Assembly (NCBI RefSeq): GCF_024586455.1
Contig: NC_065920.1
Location: 53,187,109 to 53,251,108, forward strand
From: Bactrocera neohumeralis
Taxonomy: Eukaryota > Arthropoda > Insecta > Diptera > Tephritidae
DNA length: 64,000 nucleotides
Direction: 5' to 3'
Shown: positions 52,446 through 64,000 of the stretch, one piece after another
Position numbering within the stretch: position 1 is the first letter of the stretch
How the letters are laid out: the number at the start of each line of letters is the position of its first letter
The notes under the pieces: generated by a model
What the model was told of the DNA's origin: nothing
Database searches by the model: none
Seen by the model: the letters and a program-made list of their open reading frames with translations, nothing else
Made by a program: the position numbers and the translations under genes

Positions 52446-53925
52446 AGAGGATTTCTGTTTCATCATGGTAATGCCAAGCCAACCATATTAATACCGACTC
52501 GATAGACGATCCTATAGCTGGGTTGGGAGTTTCTTATACAACCACTTTAATGTTCGGACCTGGCACTAAGTAGTTACTACCTTTTCCAGTCGGCACCACC
52601 TTATGACACACCCTAGTATTGAAAGTTTCAAAGTCACATACTTACCCATGTAGCTTAGCACTCAACCGCCAGCAGCAGTGACTCAGCAACAGCTGCCAAT
52701 TTGATTGCCAGAAGCTGTCCACCTCTGTGTAGCAAAAAAAAAAGTTAGGCTTTTTTTTAGTTTGCCGGCTAATGGGTAACAAATTTCATAAAGAATTCGT
52801 TGAACCGAACGCCTTGCAAAATGTGCGCAAAAACTCGTGCTTCTTTTCATTAGTTGTTTTTTGTTGTTTGTTGGTTCTCATGTAGTGTGTATCTCTTTTA
52901 GAGACCCTTCAGGGCTCGACTTTTGAAGCGCTCTTTCAAAAGCTATTCACTTTCGTGATTTGTTTAGATTCGTGCTTTGCCTTTTGGACGTCTGCGCTTC
53001 TTTGAGAAATCGCAAAGTGATTGAAGTGTTTTGATTTACGTGTGTGCCTATATACATACATATATATCTGTGTGTGTGTTTAGGTTGTAGTGTGTTCTTT
53101 GGCTTTGACTCGTTTTGGGTGGGTTTCTTTTGCTGCTTTCATTTTGATTTATTTGTACTACAAGTGACTGGCGGCCGGAGGCTGGAGGCTGCAGGCGGCT
53201 TGTTAAGCAAAAGAGCGCTTTGTAGTGGAGATCGGTATATATTATTTTTTTTGTTCTTGGCTTAATTCTTACTTCATTTTATATTTTTTTCCTATAAATT
53301 TTTTTCTCTTTCTCATATACTTGTACACTCGCATGGCTTTATTCTCCACTTCTACTGCTTGTCTTCCACCAAACTCACCCATAACCAGTCCACAGTCGCA
53401 TTATGTAAAAACCCCATTTCCATATAATTTTGTATGTGTGCGTATATATAATTTTTCATATTTAATTTGCGATTTACTGTCGATTAGCGCTGAGGTCAAG
53501 GTCCTCACAAAATGTAATTTCATTTGGTTCATGATTTTAATCTTTGCTTTAGCAAATGTGCTTTTGAATATTGAGCGTGGGGTCATTTAGGCTGCGTATG
53601 TATGATTTGTTGTAACAACAATATAGTAATTAGCTAAGAAAATAAATTACATTTTTTTTTTTTGAAAATTGTAAAATATGTGGTTATCAGCTTTTAAATA
53701 GCACGTTAAACTTAAGTGAGTATAAAATGATAATTAGTGCAGTTAAAACTTAACACGGTAGCGATGGAGATACTTGTTAGAATGTAATAATCTTTGATAT
53801 ATGTAAGCCATTATTATGTACATATATATCTACATATTCATATAGTATTTATATGTCATATGACAGACAATAGCGAACCTCATATATGAGCGAGCAGAGT
53901 TGTAACGAATAGAACATACCTCGGC
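52446..53925. other. Unique DNA
   Basis: 52640-53230 is GC-richer and free of repeats. Open frames at 53044-53590 are aromatic/Leu-rich translations of T-rich DNA without motifs. No gene recognised. Confidence 0.4.
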
Positions 53926-53929
53926 GTAT

Positions 53930-54700
53930 TTATGATTTATTACTATGAGTAAACATAGTTGTTGTAGGCAATTTCCGGAATGGCCTTCAATGCGTGTAGC
54001 GAGTCAATTTAATGTCTGTAATTGACTCAAAACTGTTTCCTCGAAGCGGTCGTTTAAGTTTGCTGAATAGCCAGCAGTCACACAAAGCCAAATCAGGCGA
54101 ATATTTTTGAAAAATTTGGCGAAAAACTCACGAAGCATCAATGCAGTTTGCGACGCTGCATTATCGTGGTGCAAAATCTATTAGTTGTCGGTACATAATT
54201 CGGACCACTTTTTACGAATAGCTGCGCGCAAACGACGCATAATACTCAAATAGTATTTCTTGTTGACAGTTTGGCCGGTCGGAAGGAATTCGGATTGCAC
54301 CTCGATAATCGTGGAAAACTATCAACATAACCTTAATTTTGGATGTGCCTTGAGGTAGTTTTTTTCGACTTCGGCTCACCTCTGCCATGGGTCTTAAGCA
54401 TATATCCAAGGGTCTTAAGCATATATCCAAGACTCATCGCCAGTAATAATAGGTTTCATGACATCCTGTTAGTCGGATGATCCTTCCGTTATTACAACGT
54501 TGCCAGTGAGAACCCTGTTTGTTAATCGTCGATTCTCAAGCGCCAATTCCTTTATTTTATTAACGTGTTGATAATCACTTGATATTGATGGCCGTCCTAG
54601 ACCTGGTTCGTCGTCAACGCATTGTCGGCCTTCATCATTTAGTCTCAATAACTACGATAATTCTTGAAGGCATGGAATGCACTAGGATCTGAATTGATTT
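53930..54700 (-). pseudogene. Mariner transposase remnant
   Basis: Minus-strand pieces: DEPGLGRPSISSDYQHVNKI then KELALENRRLTNR (linker and second helix-turn-helix), MKPIITGDESWIYA (first catalytic aspartate, kept), TSKIKVMLIVFHDYRGA, IPSDRPNCQQEILFEYYASF (shifted), LALCDCWLFSKLKRPLRGNS (third motif). Many frame breaks and a 20-bp duplication (ATATCCAAGGGTCTTAAGC, 54402-54432). No terminal repeats identified. Confidence 0.75.
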
Positions 54701-54741
54701 CCTTAGAACGAGACCATACCAAACCAGTGCTAAAACTATTA

Positions 54742-54945
54742 TCTTCTTCTTCTTAATTTGCGTAGACACCGCTTACGCGATTATAGCCGAGTTAACAACA
54801 GCGCGACAGTCGTTTCTTCTTTTCGCTACGTGGCGCCAATTGGATATTCCAAGCGTAGCCAGGTCCTTCTCCACTTGGTCCTTCCAACGGAGTAGAGGTC
54901 TTCCTCATCCTCTGCTTCCCTACTTTCAGAGCTGTTTTCGTCCAT
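54742..54945 (-). repeat. RTE LINE 3'-end fragment
   Basis: Closely matches 11029-11230: the GAA-repeat tail, TAGACACCGCTTACGCGATT, TATAGCCGAGTTAACAACAG and TTGGATATTCCAAGCG. The 5' part has a deletion near GCTTCCCTAC. About 200 bp, coding for the last VEKDLATLGISNWRHVAKRR then NDWRAVVN region in the minus sense. Confidence 0.85.
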
Positions 54946-54949
54946 TCGA

Positions 54950-55185
54950 TTTGTTCGTCGTTGTATCTCGTCAAATAAAAAAGTTTTCCAGGACTTGATT
55001 TTGATCGTTCAGTTTGTATGGTATAACTCTTGGATATCAACCATTCCGACAGATAAGCAGCTTCATGAAGAGGAAAGTACCAATGTAAAAGTTCAGATCG
55101 CTATAGCGAAATCTGAGGGACTAGTTCGCTTATATACTTACAGTTGGGCGTGACTAAATTGACTCAGCTAGTCGAGTTGATCATG
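54950..55185 (+). repeat. TTAGGGTG-family dispersed repeat
   Basis: Contains TTGATTTTGATCGTTCAGTT, ATTCCGACAGATAAGCAGCT and GGGACTAGTTCGCTTATATA. A related copy of the 28-kb element's unit, continuing into a TA-rich microsatellite. Confidence 0.65.
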
Positions 55186-55236
55186 TATATATATAATAAT
55201 GTATATATATATTATATTATATATATATATACTTTA
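55186..55236 (+). repeat. (TA)n-rich microsatellite
   Basis: Interrupted TA dinucleotides. Confidence 0.95.
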
Positions 55237-56505
55237 TAAGATTTTCGACTTTTCTTTAGAGAAGATAGAGTATTCGAACCTCTAGTAACTAATGAGAAAT
55301 GTCCTTTTAATTGACCAATTGACTTTTATCTTAAATTTTTTACATTTTAGGGTTAGTTTCGAAATTTTATAAGCCAAGCTAGTGTCTATGTGAATTCTTC
55401 GGAAGGTACTAGTGAGATACCACCTAGTCGGAGATAACATATGATTATCTTAAATTGTGTAGAGTTAATGGTTTGAAAAGAGATTAGATCGAGGTTTAAA
55501 TATATTTTTTTCTTAACTTCACGTTAAATATCCAGCATCACTATCAAGACGTTTGTCGCTGAAATAAGTCTAATGCTTTGAAGTTTCTGAAACACAATTA
55601 GCACAAAACCGCACCAAAATCAAAGGTGAGAAGACAAGCTTCTTATTGGCAACAAACACATAAGATAAGTAAAGTTAAAAGCAGATCTCCTGCGATTGCA
55701 GAGAAAACTTGCAGCAAGTATTATTTTAACCGATAATAATTTGCGCTAAATAAAGTGGCAAACGAGCTTTCATTACTAGTTAAGGTTTCTAAACATTGTG
55801 AGATACCCAAGTTTTCAGAAAAACTTGCAAACATCTCCGAGCCATTAGTTAACGAATTTCAAACTATTCAAACATATTTCAGGCCGATCTCTGTACAACC
55901 TGTTGTCGATTTGCTTGTTTTAACTTCATCACTTTAAAAAAAAAGAATAAGTAACCTAATTACCTATTCAAAGCACGTTCTATTTCTTCTAAATAAAACC
56001 TTGTGCTAGCTAGAATACATTTCTAAAGAAAATAATCATATTTCTAAAATGCAAAGACGCAGTCTTGTTATATTATATCTGATCATAAACAATTAGTATT
56101 AACTTTATACTACTTCAGTGACACCTTTAGCTGCGGAAAAGTCGTTAAAACCCATTTCTAAGAAGTAGAATATTAAGTGTCATCACCTAGACTACTACTT
56201 TGTCAAATAAGTAGCGCAAAAAAATACAGCTTATGTGGATATACACTCCGCGACAAGAGATTAATATCACCTTCAGCACATATGGTTGTTGTCAAATATT
56301 GTCCATAATATATGAGCTGGCGCAATTTTTATAACATTATTTAACCAATTTAACTCAAAATACGTTGTTGAAGGACAGAATATGAATCAATATAATATTA
56401 AAATATATAATATATTGGTATATTGGTTTAGTTTTGTAGGAATTTGAAGTAGTTCTGTAGTAATCTGCGAACAAAGAACCTTTTTTTGTTCTAACAGTTT
56501 CCAAT
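55237..56505. other. Unique AT-rich DNA
   Basis: Nothing recognised. A short TATATAATATATTGGTATAT block occurs near 56400. Confidence 0.4.
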
Positions 56506-56512
56506 TGTCATA

Positions 56513-57010
56513 CAAGGTGCGTGCCAAAATAAACAGGACTTTAAAAAAAAAACAGAACAAATCAATTTATTTTATTCAAAATAGTCGCCTTCTGCTTCAA
56601 TACAGCTTTTTGTACGGTCCAAAAGCATGTCGAACGAGTGTTTTAGCTCGTTGGTCGGTATGGCCGCCAGTATGCCGGTGCAAGCCTTTTGAATGGCATC
56701 TACGTCTGCATAACGCTTTCATTTCATGGGCAAATGCATTTTTCCGAAAAATAAGAAATCGTGCGGTGCCATATAAGGTGAACACGGGGAGTGGTTAATG
56801 GTTAAAATGTGATTTTTGGTCAAATAATCGTCCTTCGAATGTTGGATTCTGAGCAATTTTTGGTCGTCAGTCAATTTGTGCGGAACAAACCGTACACACA
56901 CCTTTCGTAAGCACAAATGTTCGGTCAAAATGAGATAAATCGATGTTCTGAAGATGTTCAATTCCATTTCCATGAATTTCAATGATGATTTCGGCTGCTA
57001 AATTGTTCGA
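56513..57010 (-). pseudogene. Mariner with catalytic core deleted
   Basis: Minus-strand frame: IYLILTEHLCLRKVCVRFVP then HKLTDDQKLLRIQHSKD (second helix-turn-helix and linker), which joins directly to DYLTKNHILTINHSPCSPYM then APHDFLFFGKMHLPMK (third motif region), then in another frame HSKGLHRHTGG and HAFGPYKKLY. Everything holding the first two catalytic aspartates (around 170 residues) is missing. Terminal-repeat-like sequence AAGGTGCGTGCCAAAATAAA at 56514 marks the 3' end. A distinct mariner lineage from the others here. Confidence 0.82.
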
Positions 57011-57725
57011 GATTGAATCATTAGATTACTGGTAAACATCTGTACTTTTTCGGACTACTTTAGTTTCAGTGCGTAAATTCTAAACTAAAACTAGCATTTT
57101 TCCAACTAGTTTGGGACCAGATTTAAATATAATTTTTTATATTCTTATTATGCTTTTTACTTCTTAAGTAAACAAAAATAAAATTTCTAAAAAGTTAAAA
57201 CAACAAGATAAACAAACAAACAAACTTATCTGAGCTAGCATTTACTACAAGTATATTATCTACAAAGAATTTGTGGGCAACACCTCAGACTATATTTGTG
57301 TACAAAAGATCTACTTCTTATTATCTTAAGACTCACCTTAGTATAAAACAGTACATCAACTGTATTCTCAAAGATTTTATAATGGATTCGACCAAATATA
57401 CATTGTAAATTGACGGCAGTTGAGGTTTGATTTCTAGAAATAATATCAATACTAATATATAGAAGCGCTGTGTTTTATCGTAGTAGACCATTTTTATAGA
57501 GCTAAATTTCCTAAAAAACTATGAGTTTCATCATTCATAATAATTTTTTTCATTGAGTTATATTTAAATTAATAAGAAATAAAGAATTTTTCAAAAATAG
57601 TCAAATTTCAACCGTTAATATCTTTTAAACTGTTGGGTTTACGAAAAAATCCTATAAGGTTAGACCATTTTTCAGAGCAGAAATTTCCACAAAACCTAAT
57701 ACTAACAAAATGCATTTTTTCAAGT
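57011..57725. other. AT-rich DNA
   Basis: Nothing recognised. Confidence 0.4.
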
Positions 57726-57727
57726 AG

Positions 57728-58240
57728 TTGGAAACCTTCATAGCAGATGACAATATAGCGCTGAGCTCACTAACTGTGATCAATAAGAAAAAACTGCCCT
57801 GGCTACTTCAGAAAGACTCGTTTGGCTGCCTGGTCAGGTGGAAGGTCAAAATATGGTCTCTTACCTTCAAAACCGTTGAGCTAATTAAAAGTGACGCCCT
57901 TGCCCATCACATCGAATTGGACCGAGGGATTTCCATTGGCGTTTTGACGGAACGCTATTTGTCAAAGTTTTATTAATGAGTGGGACGATGTCAACATGCA
58001 CTTTTTGCTCTACTGTTGCAGTTTTTGAGAGACTGAGGCTGAAATACCATGGCAATCTTACTTTCGGCGAAACGAATACATTGCCGAAACTGATATCAGC
58101 CGTCTCAACAAATTTGTGATAGACTCAGTCAATAAAAGTCTTATAATTCAGTTAGTAGTTTGTAGGTAACAAAATGGTCCAGCGCTCTGAAACCAACTGA
58201 GATCGATCTTGAGATCGACCTACTAACCTAACCTAACAGA
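57728..58240 (+). pseudogene. LINE C-terminal and 3'-end fragment
   Basis: Plus-strand translations after 57990 combine as MHFLLYCCSF and RLRLKYHGNLTFGETNTLPK, a decayed HLLC.C.A..R.R...G.. block from a jockey/I-type LINE. The sequence then runs to a CTACTAACCTAACCTAACAG tail ending about 58236, comparable to the tail at 47373. The upstream 83-codon frame (57728-57976) is not recognised and may or may not belong. Confidence 0.5.
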
Positions 58241-60570
58241 AGCTATAGGTAAATGTAGAATATAGGTAATGATCGAGTTTAAAGATTTGAGAGAACACTT
58301 ATATATATATATATATCTGCATGCTCTGCGATATAAATGCAAAAAAATAATAATTTTTTCATAATCACAAGCTGATATTACCCTTTAAATGTTTATAGTA
58401 AAACTATCAGCTGGAAAGATGCTGGCAAAGCTACAAACCACATTTAGAGTCTGCTTCTTGAACATATGTTCCCAACAGCTATTCTATCTGCTGTTTTCGA
58501 ACTGTCTATGGGACTTGGCGGATTCTTGTTTTTTTGAAATGGAGTCACTCCAAATGGACTATTTATGTGAAGCTGGCATTATAGAGGTATAAAATCATGT
58601 GAACCCCAGTTATCACCAACATCCCAACAGTTGGACACGTGCGGTTGTACCTCTGGTATAGGGCACAATAGACCATGGTCGCAGTACAAGACCTCAATTA
58701 ATTTCTAAAATCCTTTGGTATAACTCAACACAATGTCTTGCTTAAGTCCACACAATTAAGCTCTTTTCATGCTGAGAAAGTGATTTTATCTTATGTGAAG
58801 TATACTTTTAGGCGTTAGGCGCTTAGCAACAGTTCAGAAATGTTATTCAGCTGGGTTTTAAGGTTATACAATAGAGCTCTATTATACTTATGTGTGTATA
58901 TGTGTTCATTTATATTTGTGTGTGTTTCGGCGTCTGTCTTTAAGCGCCGTTTATGCTTTATATCATTTTACTCTTTAAGAAGTGCTTACTTTAGGCGTAG
59001 CTTTAATAAGATTGCTGGAGCAGTAATCCGCAACAATAACGATTAACAACAGCAACAACAACCATCACATTAACTACAGCCCGGTTATGTTAACGAACCA
59101 TTGTTGCAGACATTAAAGGCCGACAAACAAACATTAAGAAATAATGCGAATGAGCTATAAGTATAATTGTTGTTGTTGCTGTTAGTTTACAAGTGTGAAT
59201 TATTATCCAAACAACCAACAACGGCGTGATTCAACATGTTTTCTTTGCATTTGTTGTTGTTGTTGTTATTCATCACTTCAATATCCTTGAGCTTGCCTCC
59301 ATTTTTATTGCGCTCCTTAAGTATGTGCGTAATTTCCGGCTGCCTGCTTTTAGGCGTATTTCCTTTGTGCGCCTTCCTTTTCGGCCTTTATGCGCCACAT
59401 CTGCGCTTAATTGCACAACTGTTCACAATGCCTGGTTATTGACATACCCTGGAATTTTATGAAAAGCCCAAGTGAGGTAGAATAAATCTCGTCTCTTTTG
59501 TGTTTTGATTTGTTGTTGGAAAGGACTTGCTCTTGGCCTGTTGGTTGTTTGCTCTTCAGCTTGCCGGCAGCAGAATATCTTGTAAGTCACCTAAATTGAT
59601 TTAGTTATACCGTTGATTTGGTAAATTGTGTTTAAAGTGCGCACCGACATTTTTGTGGGTGGCTTAAAAAGCATCTTTTGTGTAGGGAATGTTGAGCTTT
59701 TATACTAATTTGATTTTAATGTGGGTTAGCAGATGATTCCTGCTGAATTCAATTAAAGTTTTATAAATATATATCATTTATCTTACTTATCTTATAAATT
59801 TTCATTCAAATTTTTAAAACCGTTTTACATTTTACTCTTTGCAGGTAAATTCTGAAAGCCATATACTCGTATATTCAACACTGTATGTACGTAAGTTTAC
59901 AAATAAAATTGTATGTATGTATATGTAATAATATATTTTAAAATCAAAGCTTGCCAAATACTTGTTTCTATCACTTCGCTCCATTTAGGTGCGATATATC
60001 GCAAATTATCGGAGACTAAAACCCTTATTTCAACATAATCAAAGTTATAAACCACGAATAAAGGACAAGTTTTGTGAAATATTTTTTTCTTGTGACGCCT
60101 AGAATTTTACAACAAAACGCCTGATGATAGAAGACTCCCTTTTCCATTAGCTTGCTATCCTTACAAGCGACAGTCAGACATCTGACCTTTGAATACACTG
60201 ACACTAATTTCAGTTAAGCTTTCGGGTGTGAGACTCAGCTATATATGTTTTCTTTTTTAGAAATAACTTTTCTACCAAGTATTCTGCTATGGAAATATAT
60301 TTTAAAAAATCATTTTTCTATCAACACCAAAAGTCTACTATAAACTGGTTAAACTACTTTTTCTGATAGTTTCATCTCTAAAATTCCAACTTACAAAACT
60401 AATCATTAAAGAATCAGATAGTCATTTGAATTTAGCCATAAGTGTGGAACTTGACTATAGAATTTTTAAACATCACTTCAAACAACAATAAATCTATTTT
60501 ATTTCTATAGTGCTATTATAATACCGGAAGAGCAAACTTTAATATTCAAAATAAGTATTTGTTTCTTCGG
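58241..60570. other. Unique DNA
   Basis: No gene recognised. (TA)n at 58299-58317, (CAA/TTG)n runs near 59045-59070, 59170 and 59250. Short open frames carry no motifs. Confidence 0.4.
59824..59851 (+). promoter_or_regulatory. Second, weaker ratchet-like splice site
   Basis: TTTTACATTTTACTCTTTGCAG|GTAAAT at 59844/59845: pyrimidine-rich tract, acceptor and donor back to back, on the same strand as the 2524 site. The donor is less ideal (GTAAAT). Confidence 0.3.
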
Positions 60571-60575
60571 TGAGA

Positions 60576-60655
60576 TATTTAACCCTGGAAGAGCTTCACT
60601 ATTTTGCCCCTGGTTGTTAGTCTAATCGACTAAAAAGCACATCCAGGGTTAAATA
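60576..60655. repeat. Nested perfect palindrome
   Basis: Outer arms TATTTAACCCTGGA (60576-60589) and TCCAGGGTTAAATA (60642-60655) are exact complements. Inside the 52-bp loop lies TTAGTC/GACTAA (60617-60622, 60628-60633) with a 5-bp loop. No coding content. Confidence 0.85.
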
Positions 60656-60719
60656 AATTTCCAACTACAAAAAGTAAAAACAGAAAGTTCAGGTCATAAT
60701 TCAGCGATTAGTCCTAAAA

Positions 60720-63700
60720 ATGCTCCTTAAAAAGCTCTGATCTCTGGACTCTTCAATTATTTTAAAATTTATCGTCTCACAATAAAATTTAACAAAAAAA
60801 AATTTCTGCCGAAAAAAGCTCCTAAAAAGCTTTGACCTTTGGACTATTGATTAATTTTGAAACTCATTATCTTATAATATATGTAAGCACGTATTTCGAA
60901 GGAATTTCTTATAACACGCTTAGGAGAGACATACTTATGTATATCTCCTATCAGGTTGACTAATAATGTAGTTTCCAGATATACTACTGCACTGGGTACG
61001 AATGCGCTGCTGTTAAGTTTATACAAGAAAGCTCTGAGTGACTGTAGGAGAGTTAAGCTCGGAGAGCTTTTTATTCTTGTTGTTAGCTGTTTTAGCTTTT
61101 AGTGAGCTTTTTAAAGTTTCCTAGCTTCATAAGTTTTTCGAGAGAATATAGACTTATGGCGTTTTTGATAGTAAATACTTGAAAGAGAGCTTTTTATTTA
61201 AACCTTACTATGTAGCGTTCTGTGCTCCACAAGCACTTTTCTCTAAACCATGAAAGTTTTTTAAACTTTCTTTGAGCTTTTTTAAATTTTTGTGATCCTC
61301 TTAAGCTTTTAGTGAGCTTTATAAGTTTCTGAGAGCATGAACTTTAACGAGGAGAAATTTAGTCATGTGAACTTTAAAAATTTGAGAGCTTTCTAAGCTT
61401 TTTGTGAGATTTTAAGGCTTTCGAAAGCATATACTGGAATAAGGAGAAATTTGAACTTTGTGAGCTTTCTAAGCTTTTTAAGTTTTTTGATAGTATATGC
61501 TTGACACCACGGATTTAAAATTTTTGTAATGTGTTCTACACACAATTATTTTTGAACCTAGATTCAGTCAAGTTTGAATGCACTTGATCACTGTGTGCTT
61601 AAAAAGCTCTTGGGTAATATTCATAAAATATTCATTGTATGTATATCAAAACTGGATATGAAGCCTTAAGAATGAAAGGGCTTTGTACCTTACTTGTACA
61701 AGATTTCAAAGTCTCTGGTTAAACTTGTGAAATTAGCTTGAAAAGCTTATTTTTTCCTTTATAAATTATTTATAAATTACTGTTTTAAAAGTTTCAAAAT
61801 CAGAGTTTCTGAAATTCTATTTAACGCTTAAATATTGGGAGTTTATTTATTTATAATAACTCTTCACAACCTACAAGCTTATTGGAATTCGTTGGAAAGT
61901 CATGCATTTAGAATACCTAAACCACATAAAATATTCACCAGAAAATAAAGTTCACGTAAGGCGGCATAAAAAGATATTCTCTTTGTGAAAGTGCACATAA
62001 TTTTGTATATAATTTTCTATGTTTATGTATATATGTATATATACATATGTAAATATGTATAAAATTGCTAAAAGCTCCCACATCACTGTGATGTTTATCA
62101 ACATAAATAAATTTACATGCCATTATATGGCAACACATGCGTGGCTATAGTCACACCATAAACCATTATGTATATGAGCTCAAACCACCATAGTAATGAA
62201 TCGATATTATCATGCACTAAAATATGAAAGCTCAGCATATAAACTGAAATTGTACTTTTAATGCCGACTGTTGAATGCAGTCATTAAAATGTCATATACA
62301 AATTACTGTATATTGTATGATACTCATCCGCTTTTGTTTGTGTTCACATAAATATTATAAAAGCTTTCGTCCTTTATGAATCCAATGACGGTAGTTAATG
62401 TATATTATGGCATATAAGGCAGTATGAATTTTGATTTATAGCTCATAAAATATGATATATGGTTCAGTTTTAATAAAACTTTAATTTTATAAGCTTTCAG
62501 TACATGAGCTTTCATAAAATTTTTTCAACATTTTTTGAGAAACATTTAGTATCGTTTATGAAAATATTACGTAAATTTCAGTAGCAGTTTTCTTAATAAT
62601 TTGAAAATATTATATGTACAAGACCTTTCACTACTAATACATTAAAAGCTTTTACAGTATACGAGCACGTGCCGATTAGTAGGTGAGCATTATGTTCTTG
62701 CATCCATACGTATATTTTTTTTAATTCTGTTTCTCAATTTATCATTAATTTTATTAATAGACCTTCCAAATTTTCCGCTAGTTAGTCAGTTAGTAGCTTT
62801 CATCTAAAAAACTTTGAACTATTTAATATTGTTAGCTATGCTTTTAAAAACGATGAAATTCCCAGCAATAAAAGCACTTGCTAATGGAGCTTTCGTGGTA
62901 ATACAAAATTTGATTATTAAAAGATATTGAAAGTTCTTGCTGTCAGAGCTTTTGAGCTTTCACAAAAGTATAACGCTACATTTTTGGATATAAAAATTGT
63001 TTGCCACCGAATGCTTTCACAGAAATAGACGAAAGCCCAGCTTTCATTCAATTCAAGTTGTTTGAAAAAGTTAACTTTTATAGAAAAGCTTTCAGTAAAT
63101 ATTGCTAGATAAAATTTTCGAAAAGAGAAGTGCATTTCCAATTATAAAAGCTTACAAAAGCACTTGCTAACAGAGCTTTTGAGTTAAAGCAAAATATGAT
63201 TGTTAAAAGTTAGTGAAAGTACTTGCGTTCAGGGCTTTCGAACTTGCATTAAATGCCAAATTATTATTACCTGCTTTTAACAATAACGATTATTTTAAAC
63301 GGAAAAATTTCACAAAAATAGACAAAAGTTCTGCTATTTTAAGACCACTAATTTATGCTTTGTAAAAAATTAATCAAGGCCTGAAAGCTTTTCAAAGCAT
63401 TTATGATTCCCTAACAGAGCTCTGAATTAATATTGCTAGAATAAACAAGTTAGAAAAAAGAGGTTAATTTCGAATTATGAAAGCTTATGAAAACACTTGC
63501 TCTCAGAGATGTGGAACTTATATGAAATTTGAGGGTTAAAAATTTATGAAATCATTTGCTAAACGAGCTTTTACAAAATATTTACTGGACTAAATTTTTG
63601 GAAATTACAATTAGTTAACACCAAAAGCTTTCAGAAAAGCAGACGAAAACTTAGCTTTAGGCCTGAAAGTTTTCCAAACCATTTGTGGTTTTCTAAAAGA

Positions 63701-64000
63701 GCTTTTAATTCGTATTGTTATATTGGCTTTCACAAAGCAATGCCAGTTTCTAATCATGAAAGCTAATAAAAACACAATCTACCAGAGCTAGAAGCTAATA
63801 CAAAATTGTATTATCTAAAAACTCAAAACTTTGCTAACTTTTCAACCTTTCAAAAAACTTTACAATTATTATTGCTTTATTTAATCAAAATTATTTGAAA
63901 CCGAGAGCTTTACCAAATTTTTTTTCTGTATTGATTACTACCCAATATCTTTGAACGTCACAATAATTTAAAACCGAAAGCTTTCACAAAAGTAAATGAA
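60720..64000. repeat. Degenerate AGCTTT-rich tandem array, ~105 to 300-bp units
   Basis: Three sub-arrays. A ~105-bp pair at 60721 and 60826 (AGCTCTGATCTCTGGACT / AGCTTTGACCTTTGGACT). A run at 61040-61500 with repeated GAGCTTTxTAAG and TTTTGTGAG. From about 62800 to the window end, units of ~280-350 bp keyed by AAAGCACTTGCTAA-type blocks (62874, 63151, 63491, 63768) and ACCGAAAGCTTTCACA-type blocks (63007, 63305, 63618, 63971). The array continues beyond the window. No coding capacity. Confidence 0.75.

Noticed and set aside
53225..53590. 121-codon hydrophobic frame as a membrane protein
   Set aside because: T-rich DNA gives Phe/Leu/Tyr-rich translation in several frames; no start context, splice sites or recognisable motif.
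1..64000. tRNA or rRNA genes
   Set aside because: I looked for tRNA A/B-box pairs and conserved rRNA words by eye and saw none; a covariance-model scan would be decisive.

Overview
This is eukaryotic, AT-rich, non-coding DNA built mostly from transposon remains. The set of families points to a higher fly, most likely a tephritid fruit fly (inference): RTE-type and jockey/I/R1-type LINE debris, many mariner relatives, a maT element, a Transib element, mini-me repeats with a (GTCY)n tract, and CATA/TATG microsatellites. I found no complete host gene, rRNA or tRNA. The only hints of host sequence are a 73-nt candidate exon (18802-18874, minus), two plus-strand sites shaped like recursive-splice (zero-length exon) sites at 2524/2525 and 59844/59845, and a few unique islands of somewhat higher GC. 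The window may be part of a very long plus-strand intron or a gene desert.

Layout. 1-2.5 kb: a ~250-bp tandem array rich in TTCGAA. 3-7.5 kb: mariner and LINE scraps, including one mariner split by a 1746-bp Transib element, then the first of three short mariner derivatives that keep only the DNA-binding domain. 8.6-10.2 kb: fourteen spaced GTTGCCA units. 11-18.3 kb: RTE, jockey-type LINE, mini-me and piggyBac-like remnants, with one RTE copy bounded by a perfect 11-bp target duplication. 19.5-21 kb: an array of CGGGATCCCG palindromes. 22-28.5 kb: degraded Tc1/mariner transposases, MITEs, a second mini-me and a TTAGGGTGGG-ended element. 29-35.4 kb: RTE endonuclease half and a 136-bp tandem array. 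35.4-37 kb: unique sequence. 37-42.8 kb: a TTAA-flanked MITE, a third mini-me, and an almost intact maT transposon inside LINE debris. 44-57 kb: more mariners, RTE copies and dispersed repeats. 57.7-60.6 kb: a LINE 3' end and unique DNA. 60.7 kb to the end: a degenerate AGCTTT-rich tandem array.

The most notable item is the Transib copy at 4239-5984. It has matching CACAGTG... ends identical to the V(D)J recombination heptamer, a 5-bp CGGCG target duplication, and a terminal exon whose peptide looks like a Transib/RAG1-type transposase C-terminus. It sits inside a mariner transposase gene whose two halves rejoin exactly when it is removed.

Transposon coding remnants lie mainly on the minus strand (about 24 against 8). 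With plus-strand ratchet-like splice sites, this is what one would expect of a long intron transcribed on the plus strand, but it is circumstantial. All homology calls were made by eye from protein motifs, without database searches.
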